Below, piece by piece: positions 42,743-51,509 of a stretch of 64,000 nucleotides of DNA. A program made the translations under genes and the position numbers. The notes under the pieces are model-generated. The model was given only the letters and a program-made list of their open reading frames with translations, did not search any database and was not told the DNA's origin. The DNA comes from Bacillota bacterium (lineage in GTDB: Bacteria > Bacillota > Bacilli > Paenibacillales > NBRC-103111), in the NCBI GenBank assembly GCA_023388055.1, contig JAEWGW010000017.1, forward strand, positions 32,000 to 95,999. Direction: 5' to 3'. Position 1 is the stretch's first letter; each line of letters opens with the position of its first letter.

Positions 42743-43147
42743 TTAGGCTCTTACCGCAATAGCCTCCACCTCGATAAGCAGCTCGTCCCGGATAAGCTTG
42801 CGCACCTCCACGGCAGAGCTTGCCGGCGGATTGGCCAGGTTGATGTATTCATCCCGGATACTCCTGACAATGGGCATCCGGGAGATGTCTGTCAGGAAAA
42901 AGGTCAGCTTGACCACATGCCGGAAGTCAACGGAAGCGGCCTCCAAGCCGTGCCGGATATTCTCAAAAACCTGCTTGGTCTGGGCGGCCAGGTCACCTGC
43001 TCCGACAATTTCCCCTGCCGGGTTTAACGCAATCTGTCCCGATATGTAGATGGTGGTGACATTGGTGGCCTCCACCACACTGCTGTAGCCCGGACCTGCC
43101 GGCATGGAAGGGGGATTGATAAATTTCACATGCTTTTCGATATTCAT
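42743..43147 (-). CDS. RidA (YjgF/UK114) family protein lacking the catalytic arginine
   Basis: The protein has 134 residues. It shows the family fold pattern: YISGQIALNPAGEIVG, QTKQVFENIRHGLEAAS and the final IEVEAIAV. Canonical RidA deaminates reactive imines using an Arg in the PARS segment. Here the same place reads PPASSAVEV, with Ser instead of Arg, so it likely belongs to one of the Rid subgroups without deaminase activity. The start is ATG at 43147. Function is therefore open. Confidence 0.82.
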   Translation of the reverse strand: MNIEKHVKFINPPSMPAGPGYSSVVEATNVTTIYISGQIALNPAGEIVGAGDLAAQTKQVFENIRHGLEAASVDFRHVVKLTFFLTDISRMPIVRSIRDEYINLANPPASSAVEVRKLIRDELLIEVEAIAVRA

Positions 43148-43223
43148 TAGGGGTGCACTCCTTTTTTTGGCTGAAGCGATATCCTCCCATCTTAGTCCTC
43201 CTTGTCTGCCCGATCAAGACATA

Positions 43224-43270
43224 TTGACGAATTTCTGGAATAAGATTACAATGTGGTTGTCATGACAGCT
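43224..43270 (+). promoter_or_regulatory. Promoter and operator of the MarR gene
   Basis: TTGACG (43224-43229) and TACAAT (43247-43252) are 17 bases apart. GGTTGTCATGACAGCT (43255-43270), an imperfect palindrome, sits right after the -10 box, where a bound repressor would block transcription. It matches the perfect palindrome before the next gene. Confidence 0.7.
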
Positions 43271-43284
43271 GAGGTGAAAAAACC

Positions 43285-43710
43285 ATGGATTTTCGATTGG
43301 AAGAATCATTGGGCTTTATTCTGAATAAAACCAATACCAAACTGAAGAACCAGCTGTTCCAGCGGTTCAAGGAGGAGGACATCACACCGGAGCAATGGTC
43401 TGTCCTGACCTGTGTGTGGCAACAGGAGGGGGTTTCGCCCAAGGAGCTGGCCGATCTGATCTATAAGGATAAACCGAATACTAACCGGATCCTGGAGAAG
43501 CTCCAGGCCAAAGGACTGATCCTGCGGAAGCTTCACCCTACAGACAGAAGGGCTTACCAGATTTATTTGACCGAACGCGGCTGGGCTATCAAGGATAAGC
43601 TGATTGCCAAGGTCACACAGCTGCAGGATGAAGTGACCGCGGGGCTGGAGCAGGCACAAGTAGAGGAAATGAAACGGCTGCTTAATCATATGTATACGAA
43701 TTTGAGCTAA
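43285..43710 (+). CDS. MarR family transcriptional regulator
   Basis: The protein has 141 residues. The winged helix is clear: TPEQWSVLTCVWQQEGVSPKELADLIYKDKPNTNRILEKL (helices 2-4), then the wing LHPTDRRAYQIYLTERG with the conserved Asp-Arg-Arg. Dimerisation helices are at both ends. GAGGTG precedes the ATG. It is followed by a DUF169 gene 64 bases away. Palindromes before both genes suggest autorepression and control of DUF169, relieved by a small ligand. Confidence 0.88.
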   Translation: MDFRLEESLGFILNKTNTKLKNQLFQRFKEEDITPEQWSVLTCVWQQEGVSPKELADLIYKDKPNTNRILEKLQAKGLILRKLHPTDRRAYQIYLTERGWAIKDKLIAKVTQLQDEVTAGLEQAQVEEMKRLLNHMYTNLS

Positions 43711-43726
43711 ATTTTTTTTGATATAA

Positions 43727-43742
43727 AGTTGTCGCGACAACT
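43727..43742 (+). promoter_or_regulatory. Perfect 16-bp palindrome, probable MarR operator
   Basis: AGTTGTCGCGACAACT reads the same on both strands and overlaps TATAAA at 43722-43727. It shares GTTGTC and GACA half-sites with the element in front of the MarR gene. Confidence 0.72.
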
Positions 43743-43774
43743 AAACTGTGGGATGAATAAGGAGGCTGCATTGT

Positions 43775-44515
43775 ATGGAAAGCCGTTTGGCGAAGGAATT
43801 AGGGCTGAAATTTGAACCGGTGGTTCTGCTGCTGAGCGATGAGAAGCCGGAAGGGGCGCTAGAGAGCAAGGAAGGGCGCTGGAGCTGCACCATCCCGTTA
43901 TACATTGCAGCGGCAAAGGGAAAAACGGTGGTGTTCGAGCGGAAAACCACTGGCTGTCCCGGGGCTAAAGCGGGCTTGGGCTTCGGCCAGTTTCCCAACT
44001 ATCCCGGCGGAATCGAATATTTCCTGTCCGTAGGTCAAGAAGGCCGATTTGAGGGGGAGGGATACCTGAAGAACCCGGAGCTTGGGGAGGACTTTGTCCG
44101 TTGTCTGCCGATAACCGACATACCTTATTCCTACATGATTATGAAGCCCTTATCCCAAGTGGATGCCTCCGTGGAAAAACCGGAGCTGGTTAGCTTCTAC
44201 GTCAATACCAACCAGCTGTCGGCCCTTACGGTGCTGGCCAACTACTACCGGCCCGGCATTGAAAATGTGATGATCCCCTTCGGCTCCGGCTGCCAATCCG
44301 TCTTCCTGCTGCCTTATGCCGAAGCACAGAAGGAGAATCCGAGGGCTGTGGTGGGTTTGCTGGACATTACCGTCCGTCCCATGGTAGGAGCGGATATGCT
44401 CTCCTTTTCTGTCCCGTATTCCATGTATCTGGATATGGAGGAGCAGGTGGAGGGCAACTTCCTGCAAAAGGAGCAGTGGCACAAGGTTGCGGCGAAAATG
44501 GAGCAGACAGTTTAG
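43775..44515 (+). CDS. DUF169 family protein
   Basis: The protein has 246 residues. It begins with the usual helix and PVVLLLSDEKPEGA. Then come GRWSCTIPLYIAAAKGKTVVF, TGCPGAKAGLGFG with the family's Cys, and GIENVMIPFGSGCQSVF near residue 170, all in DUF169 order. There are no membrane helices. The two Cys-Gly motifs could bind a metal or cofactor. AAGGAGG precedes the ATG. Function is not known for the family; control by the upstream MarR regulator is indicated by the palindrome. Confidence 0.83.
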   Translation: MESRLAKELGLKFEPVVLLLSDEKPEGALESKEGRWSCTIPLYIAAAKGKTVVFERKTTGCPGAKAGLGFGQFPNYPGGIEYFLSVGQEGRFEGEGYLKNPELGEDFVRCLPITDIPYSYMIMKPLSQVDASVEKPELVSFYVNTNQLSALTVLANYYRPGIENVMIPFGSGCQSVFLLPYAEAQKENPRAVVGLLDITVRPMVGADMLSFSVPYSMYLDMEEQVEGNFLQKEQWHKVAAKMEQTV

Positions 44516-44518
44516 AAC

Positions 44519-45289
44519 CTAACGGCCTGTACTCCGGCGCCCCGAAAGCTTCAGATAGGCAATCCATACGGTGTAAACCAGGATTAGTCCGGCCAGGACG
44601 AGGGCGGTCATGTACACCCGGGAGCTGTCCCGCTGCTCCACCGCAATCGCCACGTAAGCCCATACAAACACCAGCGGGTACGCCCAGTTCCGGTAGGGAA
44701 AGCTCACCAGAACTGCAAGCAATGCGCCTATACACAGCATAATTACCGCCCAGGCGGTCTCGGAGAGGCCGAAGCCGTCCCAGCCGTTTTTCTTCAGCAC
44801 AATGCTCACATTGACGATGGTGGCTACGGAAATCCAGCCCAGGTAGATGCTGAAGGGCAGCTTGACCAGCCAGCCTTCGCCTGGAGTAGGAGAGACCAGG
44901 CCTGCCGTTTTCCGGTAGATCACGATCAGAGCAATCAGAAGCACCACCATGGCGGCGACAGAAAGCTCAATTTGCAGGTAGTGCCACAGGAACAGCCAGG
45001 TCATGTTGGCCGCACAGCTGACGATAAAAGGCATGCTGATGGACTGGATCAGCTTGGCGGAATCGCCCTTCGCCCGAAATTGATAGAGGATAAAGCCGGC
45101 CAGGAGCAGATAGATCAGTCCCCATATGGAAAAGGCATAACCCGCCGGGGTGATGGAGGTATGATATTTATCCGAAATTTCCCCGGTGCTGTTGCCTCCC
45201 AGCGGAAGGGTAACGGCAAGCACATTGACCACAATGACACCCAGGTAAAACAGCAGATTGATAAACCGGTAGAGCTTGTTTTTGGGCAT
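44519..45289 (-). CDS. Tryptophan-rich sensory (TspO/MBR-related) membrane protein
   Basis: The protein has 256 residues with about eight hydrophobic helices. Trp-rich helix motifs such as YAFSIWGLIYLLLAG and NMTWLFLWHYLQIE recall TspO-like proteins, although it is about 90 residues longer than classical TspO. The ATG at 45289 has GAAGGAG upstream and is chosen over the longer open frame to 45355. A role in transport or sensing of porphyrins or lipids is known for TspO only, so none is claimed here. Convergent with DUF169, with only three bases between the stops. Confidence 0.75.
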   Translation of the reverse strand: MPKNKLYRFINLLFYLGVIVVNVLAVTLPLGGNSTGEISDKYHTSITPAGYAFSIWGLIYLLLAGFILYQFRAKGDSAKLIQSISMPFIVSCAANMTWLFLWHYLQIELSVAAMVVLLIALIVIYRKTAGLVSPTPGEGWLVKLPFSIYLGWISVATIVNVSIVLKKNGWDGFGLSETAWAVIMLCIGALLAVLVSFPYRNWAYPLVFVWAYVAIAVEQRDSSRVYMTALVLAGLILVYTVWIAYLKLSGRRSTGR

Positions 45290-45362
45290 AGGTGGATACG
45301 CTCCTTCGGGTATGGTTTTACTACAATATACCCGGGAGATGCCGGAATCAGACATGCTTTTT

Positions 45363-46040
45363 TTATAAAACGGATCGGATGGCGATGAAGACCACCGGTA
45401 CCAGAAGGGCCGGCAGCAGATTCATGGTTTTGATGCTCCCCACACCAAGAATGCTTAATCCGGAACATAATATCAGCACGCCGCCGGTAATGGAGGTTTC
45501 GGTCAGAAGCTCCGGCGTGATGAAGCCAGCTAATGCGCTGGCCGCCATGTAGAGTGCCCCTTGCCAGCAGAAGAGCACCACGGCGGATAGCATAATGCCG
45601 ATGCCGAAGGTGGAGGCCAGCACAATCGAGGTGACTCCATCCAGGATAGCGTTGGTGAACAAGTAGGTGTGATTGCCGCGGAGTGCGCTTTCGATAGGGC
45701 CCAGAATGGACATGGTTCCCACGCAGAAAAGCAATATGGCCGTCGACAGCCCTTCAGCCAGATTTCCCTTGGAAAACCGGGCAACAGTCTCTTTAAACCG
45801 CCGTTCCAGATCCAACTGCTGGCCGATTAATCCGCCCACTGCCAGGCTGACAATAAACAGCACCGGATATTGGCTGTCCGGCATATACGAAGCAATCCCG
45901 TTTATCCCCAGCGCCGCCGCTGCCAGTCCCATAGCTTGCATAAGAATCGTTTGGCTGCTTTCCTTCATACCCTTCCGGAACACACTTCCCACCAGACTGC
46001 CGGCAAGAATTGTTGCGGTATTGACGATGGTTCCGATCAT
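45363..46040 (-). CDS. DUF554 family membrane protein
   Basis: The protein has 225 residues and about seven hydrophobic helices. The start MIGTIVNTATILAGSLVG and the segments CVGTMSILGPIESALRG and LDGVTSIVLASTFGIG are typical of DUF554 (YdfK-like) proteins. The ATG at 46040 follows AGAGGAGAG; the open frame to 46076 is not used. The family is thought to be a transporter, without proven substrate. It lies between a MerR regulator and the TspO-like gene, all reverse strand, and may be cotranscribed with the latter. Confidence 0.85.
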   Translation of the reverse strand: MIGTIVNTATILAGSLVGSVFRKGMKESSQTILMQAMGLAAAALGINGIASYMPDSQYPVLFIVSLAVGGLIGQQLDLERRFKETVARFSKGNLAEGLSTAILLFCVGTMSILGPIESALRGNHTYLFTNAILDGVTSIVLASTFGIGIMLSAVVLFCWQGALYMAASALAGFITPELLTETSITGGVLILCSGLSILGVGSIKTMNLLPALLVPVVFIAIRSVL

Positions 46041-46078
46041 AGCTGCTCTCTCCTCTGTCCTGTTTGTAGAGAGCATAA

Positions 46079-46099
46079 ACCCTCCAGCAGCTGGAGGGT
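46079..46099 (-). terminator. Terminator after the MerR gene
   Basis: ACCCTCCAGC and GCTGGAGGGT form a 10-bp perfect stem. On the reverse strand TTTA follows, a short run. It separates the MerR gene from DUF554. Confidence 0.65.
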
Positions 46100-46926
46100 C
46101 AAGATGATTTTACCGGCAGACGGATTTCCGTTACGAATTGGGAGGTATCCTGGGAGAGCCCATAATCCACATAGGTGATTTCCAGTGCATCATCCGTTAT
46201 CCGGTATTCCTTTTCCCGGGCATAAGCCAGCAGCCGTTCGTAATGGGGAGCTGCCTCCGTATGGGTGCCGATGAAACGGACTAGCAGGTACTGCTGCCCG
46301 GCAAGAATCTTTACAGCCGCTGCCGGAGGCGGAGGCTGATCCGGTTCCACGAAGACGAAGATGGAATTGTATTCGTCGAACTGACACTGTTCCAGATTAG
46401 CGGCGGATACGGTTAATCCCACTTGCCCCAGAAAAATGCTGGAGGTTTGATTCCCGCTATTCTCCAGCAACCGGATGGACATCTCCAGATTGTCACCGGG
46501 ATGAATCCGCTGCTTCAGCAGGATCAGCTTCTGCTCCGGAAGCCATACCTCCCGAATACTGAACAAATCCTCTGTTTTTGACACATCCTCAATCTGGCGG
46601 ATCAGCTTGTCCACTTTCTGTTCGATTCGCCGATATTCCCGCAGCTTCTCTTCTGTTCTGGTTTTTTGCTCCTTCAGCAAAACGAGAACATCCTCCATAT
46701 TCCGGTTGTCGATGAACTGCTTTATTTCCTTCAGCGGAATATTCAGCGCCTTGAGATAGAGAATCGTATTTAACCGTTCGAATTGTTCAATGGCATAATA
46801 CCGGTAGCCGGTCTGCTCATCCACCAGAGCCGGGGTGAACAGTTGGATTTCATCATAATAGCGCAGTGTGCGGATGTCGATCCGGAAGAGCGTGGAGATT
46901 TCCCCGATCAAAAACAGCTTGCCCAT
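46099..46926 (-). CDS. MerR family transcriptional regulator with GyrI-like effector domain
   Basis: The protein has 275 residues. The N-terminal MerR winged helix reads IGEISTLFRIDIRTLRYYDEI and TGYRYYAIEQFERL. A long dimerisation coiled coil spans about 80-120. The C-terminal 150 residues have the BmrR/GyrI-like drug-binding layout, ending DDALEITYVDYG. Members activate multidrug pumps when a lipophilic drug binds. No pump is directly beside it; DUF554 is the nearest downstream gene. Confidence 0.86.
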   Translation of the reverse strand: MGKLFLIGEISTLFRIDIRTLRYYDEIQLFTPALVDEQTGYRYYAIEQFERLNTILYLKALNIPLKEIKQFIDNRNMEDVLVLLKEQKTRTEEKLREYRRIEQKVDKLIRQIEDVSKTEDLFSIREVWLPEQKLILLKQRIHPGDNLEMSIRLLENSGNQTSSIFLGQVGLTVSAANLEQCQFDEYNSIFVFVEPDQPPPPAAAVKILAGQQYLLVRFIGTHTEAAPHYERLLAYAREKEYRITDDALEITYVDYGLSQDTSQFVTEIRLPVKSS

Positions 46927-46967
46927 AGATCACGGTCCTTTCTTAAACGACTCCATTATACACCAAG

Positions 46968-46995
46968 AGCCCGATGGGCATATCCCCATCAGGCT
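46968..46995 (-). terminator. Hairpin between the pseudogene remnant and the MerR gene
   Basis: AGCCCGATGGG pairs with CCCATCAGGCT apart from one mismatch, loop of about six bases. It probably ended the reverse-strand gene of which 47023-47343 is a relic. Confidence 0.55.
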
Positions 46996-47022
46996 TTTGG
47001 CTAAACGTATGCGTGTTTTCAG

Positions 47023-47343
47023 CTACCAAATTAAAAAGTCCTTGTCCAGCAGCCGCAGCACGGCCTCCAGGAAGAAGTAGTCGCCGTAGATGATGGGCAC
47101 CTCCCGGTCCGACTCCCGGTGGTATCTGCCGGAGCCGTGGGAAACAATGGAATCCACCGCAGGGTCCCATTGGCAGAATTTCTCGTCGATCCTCCGCAGC
47201 AGGCTTTCATCCTTACCGCCCCCTGCCCAATAGGGAACCAAACCCCATAACAGCCGGGAGAAACCCTCCATTCCGGCAACCTGGTGGCCGTAGCCTGCGG
47301 TTTCCGCACCCAGTTTCCAATAGACTGAACCCCTGCAAATCAT
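47023..47343 (-). pseudogene. Chimeric remnant: DUF2264-like N part joined to a glucuronyl-hydrolase-like C part
   Basis: The 106-residue frame has GMEGFSRLLWGLVPYWAGGG, which looks like the start of DUF2264 proteins. It is followed within 20 residues by SIVSHGSGRYHRESDREVPIIYGDYFFLEAV, which looks like the end of GH88/GH105-type or DUF2264 barrels. The several hundred residues normally between such segments are missing, so an internal deletion is likely. It lies next to the intact GH105 gene on the other strand. Not expected to fold; a short regulator is an unlikely alternative. Confidence 0.55.
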
Positions 47344-47550
47344 GCTTTACTATAAGGCAGAATCCGTTGGTTTGTATATTTTCAGTACATCCAATAAGCT
47401 CGGCATTATGCCCAAATCAATAGGCATGTTGTCCAATGGCGAGTTTTCCGAAGCCGGAATGCTGTGTGTAGGACCGTGTTGACCAGCGGGAGCCAAAAAG
47501 GCTATGCTAAACACTGTTAAAAGACGAAAGTGCAAAAAGGAGCTGACAAT

Positions 47551-48666
47551 ATGAGTCAAAGATGGTCCATGGCTATGGCCGATTCCTTCATGGAGCTGTA
47601 CCCCATCGTGTCGGACATGCCTTATCAGAAGCAGCGCAGCTGGAATTATGAGAACGGTGTGATGATCACGGCGCTGGAGCGGCTGTGGAGGGAAACCGGC
47701 GAGGAGCGGTATTACCGGTATATCAAGGAGAACATGGATCTGTTCGTACAAGAGGACGGCTCCATCGATACCTATGAGCTGAACGACTATAATGTAGACC
47801 GGGTCAATCAGGGAAAGGGCCTGTTCATGCTGTATGAAACCACCGGGCAGGAGAAATACAAACAAGCGCTGGAGGTGCTGCTTGTCCAGATGAAGGGTCA
47901 TCCCCGGACCAGCGGCGGCGGATTGTGGCACAAAAAAATCTATCCCTACCAAATGTGGCTGGACGGGGTGTATATGACCTCGCCGCTGTTGTCCGCTTAT
48001 GGCCGGATGTTCGATGCTCCGGAATGGTTCGATGATGTGGCCCACGAAATTCTCCTGATGGAGAAGGTTTCCCGGGATCGGGCCACCGGGCTGCTTTATC
48101 ACGGCTGGGATGAATCCCGGGAGGAGCGCTGGGCGGATAAGGTGACAGGCTGCTCGCCCCATTTTTGGGGACGGGGCGTCGGCTGGTTTATGATGGCCGT
48201 GGTGGATGTGCTGGATGATCTGCCCTTGGAGCATCCCAAACGCGGGGAGATTATCGGCATCTTCCACCGGCTGGCCCAAGCGGTGATACGGGTTCAGGAT
48301 GAGGCGAGCGGCATGTGGTATCAGGTGCTGGATCAGGGAAGCCGTGCCGGCAACTACCTGGAGGCATCAGCAACAGCCATGTTCGTTTGCTCTCTTGCCA
48401 AAGGAGCGCGGCTGGGTTATCTGGGTGGCAATGCCTTGGAATCCGCCCGGCGGGGCTACGAGGGTTTGCTCGCCCGCTGCGTGGAGAAGACAGAGGATGG
48501 CAAGCTGCATCTGAATCATATCTGTGCTGTAGCCGGGTTGGGCAATAATCCTTACCGGGACGGCTCCTATGAATATTACATTGGCGAGCTCATCCGCAGC
48601 GATGATCCCAAGGGTGTGGGGCCGTTCATCATGGCATGTCTGGAAATCGAGATGGCGGAAGCATAA
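47551..48666 (+). CDS. GH105 unsaturated rhamnogalacturonyl/glucuronyl hydrolase (YteR/YesR type)
   Basis: The protein has 371 residues, the family length, and no signal peptide. The (alpha/alpha)6 barrel motifs are present: WNYENGVMI, IYPYQMWLDGVYM with the catalytic Asp-138, HGWDESREERWAD, and HFWGRGVGWFMMAVVD. It hydrates and cleaves the unsaturated uronic acid at the non-reducing end of lyase products from pectin. AAAGGAG is nine bases before the ATG at 47551. About half of its residues match the C-terminal part of the fusion protein at 56764, so the two are paralogues. A terminator follows. Confidence 0.9.
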   Translation: MSQRWSMAMADSFMELYPIVSDMPYQKQRSWNYENGVMITALERLWRETGEERYYRYIKENMDLFVQEDGSIDTYELNDYNVDRVNQGKGLFMLYETTGQEKYKQALEVLLVQMKGHPRTSGGGLWHKKIYPYQMWLDGVYMTSPLLSAYGRMFDAPEWFDDVAHEILLMEKVSRDRATGLLYHGWDESREERWADKVTGCSPHFWGRGVGWFMMAVVDVLDDLPLEHPKRGEIIGIFHRLAQAVIRVQDEASGMWYQVLDQGSRAGNYLEASATAMFVCSLAKGARLGYLGGNALESARRGYEGLLARCVEKTEDGKLHLNHICAVAGLGNNPYRDGSYEYYIGELIRSDDPKGVGPFIMACLEIEMAEA

Positions 48667-48676
48667 CAAGTTTTTC

Positions 48677-48704
48677 ATCCTTCGCTTAGGCGGAGGATTT
48701 TTTT
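48677..48704 (+). terminator. Terminator after the GH105 gene
   Basis: ATCCTTCGC and GCGGAGGAT pair (one G-T) across TTAG, followed by six further T residues. Confidence 0.8.
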
Positions 48705-48771
48705 GTATTTGCGGCGAGCTAAAAGGAAATTGAATCAACTGTATTAAATTAGTTAATTAAGTTATAATTCA

Positions 48772-48787
48772 TTTTAGTTTACTAAAA
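48772..48787 (+). promoter_or_regulatory. Operator-like element before the DUF1593 gene
   Basis: TTTTAGTTTACTAAAA has 7-base complementary arms around TT. It lies in an AT-rich gap (48705-48918). Similar TTTAGTTTA sequences lie before the LacI-type gene at 56579-56598 and after the fusion gene at 58865-58880, so it could be a LacI-family site. Confidence 0.45.
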
Positions 48788-48918
48788 ATATATTGACTAT
48801 GCTCTTATTTTGATGATAATCTTAGGTTATTCAGGGTTCCGATTCTCTTTTAAGATAAATATATCAAGTCTGTTTAGAACTGTTTATCCCAAAATGTGCT
48901 GGTAAAGGTGATGACAAC

Positions 48919-50166
48919 ATGATCCATAAAAATAGCGGCGGGGCATTAACCGGAGAGCGGTATAGAGTGATTGTTTCCACAGATATCGGGGGCAGCGATC
49001 CGGATGACTACCAATCCATGGCGCATTATTTGCTCTACTCCGATTTGTTTGATACGGAAGGCCTGATTTCATCCCCATGGGGTGAAGGCTCTGTTAAGGA
49101 GATTCTGGAGGTAATCGGCCATTACGAAACGGACTACCCCAATCTGCGCACCCACTCCGACCGTTACCCGGAGCCGGACTACCTCCGGTCCATCACCAAA
49201 CAAGGGGTGCTGGACCCTGCTCCTTTTAAGGGCTACACCCAAAGCACCGAGGCTTCGGATTGGATTATCCAATGCGCCCGCAAGGAGGATGACCGGCCGT
49301 TGTATGTGCTGGTATGGGGGCTCCTGGAGGATGTGGCCCAGGCACTCCACGACGATCCCGGAATCAAGGACAAGCTGCGGGTGTACTATATCGGCGGACC
49401 CAATAAAAAGTGGGGTTTGAACGCATATGAATACATCCGCGAACAATTCCCGGACCTATGGATCATCGAGAACAACTCCACCTACCGCGGCTGGTTTGCA
49501 GGCGGCAATCAGGAAGGGGATTTGGGCAACCACAGCTTCGTCATGAGTCATGCCCTTAACCACGGCGCCTTGGGGAACTATTTCGCCAGACATCTAGGGG
49601 GAGTAATCAAGATGGGGGATACCCCATCGGTGACCTACCTTATGAAGGGCACGCCGGAGGAGCCGGAACAGCCGGGCTGGGGCGGAAGCTTCGTCAAGGT
49701 GGGCAGCCGGCCCAAAGCGGTGTTCCACCGGAATACCACCGCGAGGGACATAATTGAAGTATTCGCTGTGCTGGAGCTGGTATTCCAGGGGCCGGAGCTG
49801 GATGCGTACACGGAGAAGTCCGTGTTCACCCTGGTGGTGGACGGGCAGGAATTTGAGGGCTTTTATTGCGGCGGGACAGAATACCGGGTGCGGTTTATGC
49901 CCAAATCCCAGGGCGATTGGACGTATACGACGAAGAGCGGTATACCGGAGCTGAATGGGCAAAGCGGCGCTTTCACTTGTATCGAAGAAACCCAGGCAGG
50001 CCGCACAGGGGAAGAGAGCCGTTACCCCAACTGGTGGGCGGATGTGCTGGATCCGGTGCATGAAGAACCCCCGCACAAAGGAGCCAAAACCGTAAGCATG
50101 TGGCGGGAGGAGTTTTTGCGGGATTTCCAGACCCGGTTCGATTGGGCCTTGCACATGAAGGAATAA
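48919..50166 (+). CDS. DUF1593 nucleoside-hydrolase-like protein
   Basis: The protein has 415 residues and no signal peptide. The start RVIVSTDIGGSDPDDYQSM has the Asp cluster of inosine-uridine hydrolase-like folds (DxDxxxDD style). LYVLVWGLLEDVAQAL and LRVYYIGGPNKKW follow in DUF1593 order. The C-terminal third is a separate beta-rich module. DUF1593 genes are commonly found with pectin or hemicellulose genes; the reaction is presumed glycosidic hydrolysis but is not established. ATG at 48919 with GGTGATG upstream. Nothing else is cotranscribed. Confidence 0.83.
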   Translation: MIHKNSGGALTGERYRVIVSTDIGGSDPDDYQSMAHYLLYSDLFDTEGLISSPWGEGSVKEILEVIGHYETDYPNLRTHSDRYPEPDYLRSITKQGVLDPAPFKGYTQSTEASDWIIQCARKEDDRPLYVLVWGLLEDVAQALHDDPGIKDKLRVYYIGGPNKKWGLNAYEYIREQFPDLWIIENNSTYRGWFAGGNQEGDLGNHSFVMSHALNHGALGNYFARHLGGVIKMGDTPSVTYLMKGTPEEPEQPGWGGSFVKVGSRPKAVFHRNTTARDIIEVFAVLELVFQGPELDAYTEKSVFTLVVDGQEFEGFYCGGTEYRVRFMPKSQGDWTYTTKSGIPELNGQSGAFTCIEETQAGRTGEESRYPNWWADVLDPVHEEPPHKGAKTVSMWREEFLRDFQTRFDWALHMKE

Positions 50167-50177
50167 AGGGAATTCTT

Positions 50178-51509
50178 TCACGGACTGTATGCCGCGGCAT
50201 GAGCTGCCATGGAGAGGTGCACAGTGAAAACATCCTTTGTTTTTGCGGCGGAAAAATGCCCGTACTGCCTCTCCATGATCCGCTTACAGGTCTTGATGCC
50301 GATCCCGGTGCCGACGGTCTCCTGCATATTCTTATTGATATGGTTTTCAATGCTGATCACCAGCAGCCCATCCTTTAGATAGCTGGTAATGACAATAGGC
50401 TTCGATTGATCCGCATACTTGATAATGTTGGAGAAGAGGTTATCAAAGACTCTGCGCATGGAAATCAGATGGACTTCGAGGTTATAGGGTTCTTCGCAGG
50501 TATGGAGCCGGTATTGAAACCCGTTGTTCTGCAGGTGAAGCAGCTGCTCATCCATAAGCTGGTCAATCAGTTCATTCCCGTTAAAGGGCTCCAGCTGCAA
50601 ATCGTCTTCATCTGTCTTAAACACGGTGAAGTATTCGAAGAGCTTGTCGGAGAGCTCCTTGATCTGATAAGCCTTGTCCCTGCTGTTATGGATATACTTC
50701 ACTAAGTCGTCCTGGGATTTGTATTTGTTGTGGATGATAATGTCCAAATATCCGACTAATGCAGTCAGCGGAGTTCTGAGGTCATGGGACATGGCCGTAA
50801 TCAGCTCCTTATTGGCGGTTTTGGCATTATCCTCCCATTCCAGGCGCTCCATAAAGGAAATCCGCATTTCATTAATGCTCGCTGCCAAGGAGGACAGCTC
50901 ATCATTTCCCCGGATGGAGACGGGATAATGAAGCTCGCCGCCCTCCAGGATTTTGATTTCATTTTCAAGCACACCAATATAGGAGGTTTTCCTGCTAATA
51001 AAGAAGGAGATCAACACAATCAGGAAGATCACACTCACGATAACATTGAAAACCATGACGATGTAATAGTACTTGTATTCAAAAAAACATTCCATGTACA
51101 CCTTGGTATTCGTATCGGCGAATTGAACATCATAGAAGGGCTCATTATTCAGAATAATATCGAACAGATACTCATTGCCCTCGATGGCGGTTTGGAAGCC
51201 GTCTGTGGAGAAGATCATTTTGTTTTCACGAAAAATAAAGATGTTAATATATTTTGCATGACGGACCCAGTTTTTCATTTCCTCATGGTCCGCGGTAGTG
51301 ATTGTGTTCTCCGCAACGAATTCCCGGAATTCCGCAATGGACTCCTCCTGCTGCTTGGTGCTGAAGGAGGTTTTGTTCAGATGGTTGACGATGATATCCT
51401 CACTGGTGACTTGAAGCAGGACAAAGATTCCCGCGGAAACGGCGAGGGAGAGGACCAAAGCCAGCATCAGCTTATATTTCAGCTTTCCCTTACATGGCTT
51501 TCTATTCAA
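50178..51509 (-). CDS. Sensor histidine kinase
   Basis: The protein has 443 residues. Membrane helices at about 13-33 and 150-175 enclose an external sensor of about 115 residues. A HAMP-like linker follows (NEIKILEGGELHYPVSIRGNDELSSLA). The HisKA box AMSHDLRTPLTAL holds His-242. The ATPase has NLFSNIIKYAD (N box) and TGIGIKTCKRIMERQYG (G box). The start is TTG at 51509 overlapping the response-regulator stop by eight bases, so the two are coupled. No signal is known; the divergent lipid genes hint at a membrane signal. Confidence 0.9.
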   Translation of the reverse strand: MNRKPCKGKLKYKLMLALVLSLAVSAGIFVLLQVTSEDIIVNHLNKTSFSTKQQEESIAEFREFVAENTITTADHEEMKNWVRHAKYINIFIFRENKMIFSTDGFQTAIEGNEYLFDIILNNEPFYDVQFADTNTKVYMECFFEYKYYYIVMVFNVIVSVIFLIVLISFFISRKTSYIGVLENEIKILEGGELHYPVSIRGNDELSSLAASINEMRISFMERLEWEDNAKTANKELITAMSHDLRTPLTALVGYLDIIIHNKYKSQDDLVKYIHNSRDKAYQIKELSDKLFEYFTVFKTDEDDLQLEPFNGNELIDQLMDEQLLHLQNNGFQYRLHTCEEPYNLEVHLISMRRVFDNLFSNIIKYADQSKPIVITSYLKDGLLVISIENHINKNMQETVGTGIGIKTCKRIMERQYGHFSAAKTKDVFTVHLSMAAHAAAYSP

